This document shows positions 5,630 through 6,979 of a stretch of 6,979 bases of DNA, piece by piece (the first letter of the stretch is position 1; each line of letters opens with the position of its first letter). The translations under genes were made by a program, and so were the position numbers. The notes under the pieces were generated by a model. The model had not been told where the DNA came from, did no database searches, and worked only from the letters and a program-made list of their open reading frames with translations. The stretch is from contig JAGRHX010000270.1 of the NCBI GenBank assembly GCA_020444775.1, positions 1 to 6,979 on the forward strand, in the 5' to 3' direction. This DNA comes from Gammaproteobacteria bacterium. Its GTDB lineage: Bacteria > Pseudomonadota > Gammaproteobacteria > HK1.

Positions 5630-6979
5630 TCAGTTGTCGGCGAGGATCATGTCCGCCGCCTTCTCGCCGATCATGATCGACGGCGCATTGGTATTGCCGG
5701 CGACGATCTGCGGCATGATCGACGCATCTGCGACCCGCAGCCCCGGCACGCCGTGCACGCGCAGCCGCGCATCCACGACCGCGTTGACCTCGTTGCCCAT
5801 CCGGCAGGTGCCGACCGGGTGATAGTTGGCAATGGCGCGCTCACGCACGTCTTCCAGCAACGCCTCGTCACTGGTCACCTGCGGGCCCGGCAGGATCTCC
5901 TCCATGACGTACGGCGCGAGCGCCGGCTGCGCGCCAATCTTCCGACAGAAGCGCATGCCATGGAGGATCGCCTGACGATCGTACTCGGTGACCAGGAAGT
6001 CGTAGTGGATGGCCGGCGCGACCAGCGGATCGGGGCTCTTGATACGCACGCTGCCACGACCGTCCGGTCGCAGATGCACGGGGCTCAGCGTGAAGGACGA
6101 GAACGGGTGCGGGACGATACCCGTGGGCAGTCGCTTCTCGGCGCTGAACAGGGCCATGTTGATCTGCATGTCCGGACGTTCCAGACGCGGATCGGTGCGC
6201 AGGAATACGCCGGCGATCACCCCGGTATTGGTCAACGGTCCGCTGCGGGTCAGCACATAGCGTGCGCCCGCGAGCATCCGACGTGGCCAGCTGATGGCCA
6301 GATCGTTGAGGGTGACTGGCTGACTGCATCGATACGTCAGATAGGTGTTGAAGTGATCCTGCAGATTGGCGCCGACGCCGGGCATGTCGCGGACCACCTC
6401 GATACCCATCTCCTTGAGCAGGCTCGCCGGGCCCAGACCGGACAGCTGGAGCAGCTGCGGTGAGCCGAAGGCGCCACCGCTGACGATCACCTCGGCGCTG
6501 GCGCGTGCCTGCTTCTCACCGGCCGGCGTCTTGTAGCTGACGCCGACCGCCCGCCCCTGCTCGATGATCACCCGCGTCGCATGCGCCTCGGTCTCGATAT
6601 GCAGGTTCGGGCGGCGGCGCGCATCGCGCAGATAGGCCCGCGCGCTGCTCCAGCGCCGGTGGCGACTGGCGGTGAACTGATAGAAGCCGGTGCCCTCCTG
6701 GGTCGGACCGTTGAAATCCGGATTGGCCGGCGCACCCGCCTGCCGAGCGGCTTCGATCATCGCGCTCGGCAGCGGCCAGCGCGCCGGCACGTCACTGACC
6801 TTGAGGGGCCCGCCGACCCCGTGCAGCTCGTCGGCGCCGCGTTCCTGATCCTCGGCCTTCTTGAAGAACGGCAACACCGAATCCCAGTCCCAGCCCTCGC
6901 AGCCGCGCTGTCGCCACTCGTCGTAGTCGGCCGGCGTCCCGCGCATGTAGACCGTGCCGTTGATCGAGCTCGAGCCGCC
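5630..6979 (-). CDS. GMC-family FAD-dependent alcohol dehydrogenase/oxidoreductase, 5' end outside window
   Basis: This is the C-terminal 449 residues of a glucose-methanol-choline (GMC) oxidoreductase; about 80-90 residues with the FAD-binding GxGxxG motif lie beyond the window edge. GMC signature 1 ([14 protein letters not shown]) is read right at the edge, at fragment residues 1-14. Signature 2 ([15 protein letters not shown]) is at 169-183, followed by [10 protein letters not shown]. The active-site His is in [10 protein letters not shown] (His387) and the partner Asn is in [18 protein letters not shown] near the C-terminus. These enzymes oxidise primary alcohols to aldehydes with FAD. 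The protein stops soon after EKAADMI and lacks the C-terminal extension of E. coli choline dehydrogenase BetA, and the GNTNAP ending resembles AlkJ-type aliphatic alcohol dehydrogenases. A choline role is not excluded. No bet gene is visible. The stop is 13 bases from the CBS gene stop. Confidence 0.93.
   Translation of the reverse strand, partial: GGSSSINGTVYMRGTPADYDEWRQRGCEGWDWDSVLPFFKKAEDQERGADELHGVGGPLKVSDVPARWPLPSAMIEAARQAGAPANPDFNGPTQEGTGFYQFTASRHRRWSSARAYLRDARRRPNLHIETEAHATRVIIEQGRAVGVSYKTPAGEKQARASAEVIVSGGAFGSPQLLQLSGLGPASLLKEMGIEVVRDMPGVGANLQDHFNTYLTYRCSQPVTLNDLAISWPRRMLAGARYVLTRSGPLTNTGVIAGVFLRTDPRLERPDMQINMALFSAEKRLPTGIVPHPFSSFTLSPVHLRPDGRGSVRIKSPDPLVAPAIHYDFLVTEYDRQAILHGMRFCRKIGAQPALAPYVMEEILPGPQVTSDEALLEDVRERAIANYHPVGTCRMGNEVNAVVDARLRVHGVPGLRVADASIMPQIVAGNTNAPSIMIGEKAADMILADN

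Noticed and set aside
5573..6463. Long open frame on the + strand opposite the GMC gene
   Set aside because: It has no domain signature, overlaps the end of the CBS gene, and the opposite strand carries all GMC motifs.
1..6979. CRISPR array, tRNA, rRNA, insertion sequence or prophage
   Set aside because: No spaced direct repeats, no cloverleaf-like sequence, no transposase or integrase motifs and no terminal inverted repeats were seen on reading both strands.

Overview
The window is high-GC proteobacterial DNA. It encodes an outer-membrane-type lipoprotein with a peptidoglycan-binding domain, an alanine racemase, and Shine-Dalgarno-led genes packed with short gaps, so the host is Gram-negative. 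The style of the genes suggests a gammaproteobacterium with broad catabolism, but no rRNA or lineage marker is present, so this stays an inference. All of the sequence is explained by eight protein genes (the first and last cut by the window edges) and short intergenic gaps of at most about 180 bases. I see no tRNA, rRNA, CRISPR array, insertion sequence or phage gene.

Left part (1-2062, + strand): a three-gene run that looks like an operon. It holds the C-terminal end of a thiamine-diphosphate (ThDP) enzyme of the acetolactate synthase family, a short-chain dehydrogenase/reductase (SDR) and a TauD/TfdA-type Fe(II)/2-oxoglutarate dioxygenase, with gaps of 28 and 34 bases. Together they suggest a small catabolic pathway: an oxygenase releases an aldehyde or similar product, a ThDP enzyme handles a 2-oxoacid or aldehyde, and an SDR does a redox step. 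The substrate cannot be read from the sequence.

Middle part (2138-3825): an OmpA/MotB-domain lipoprotein on the - strand, convergent with the dioxygenase gene and divergent from a TauE/SafE-family membrane transporter on the + strand. A TauE-type exporter close to a TauD-type dioxygenase is suggestive, because the classical TauD reaction releases sulfite, but the lipoprotein gene on the other strand separates them.

Right part (3826-6979): alanine racemase (alr, - strand), a two-CBS-domain protein (+ strand, divergent from alr) and a GMC-family flavin oxidoreductase (- strand, 5' end outside the window). This part looks like ordinary chromosome with genes on alternating strands. The alr and transporter genes converge on a gap holding a perfect 6-bp tandem repeat, four units long, which ends one base from the alr stop codon.

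I found no convincing undescribed multi-gene system. The best leads are four cysteines on a single heptad register in the lipoprotein's coiled coil, probable TTG starts in two - strand genes, and the unassigned ThDP/SDR/dioxygenase gene set.
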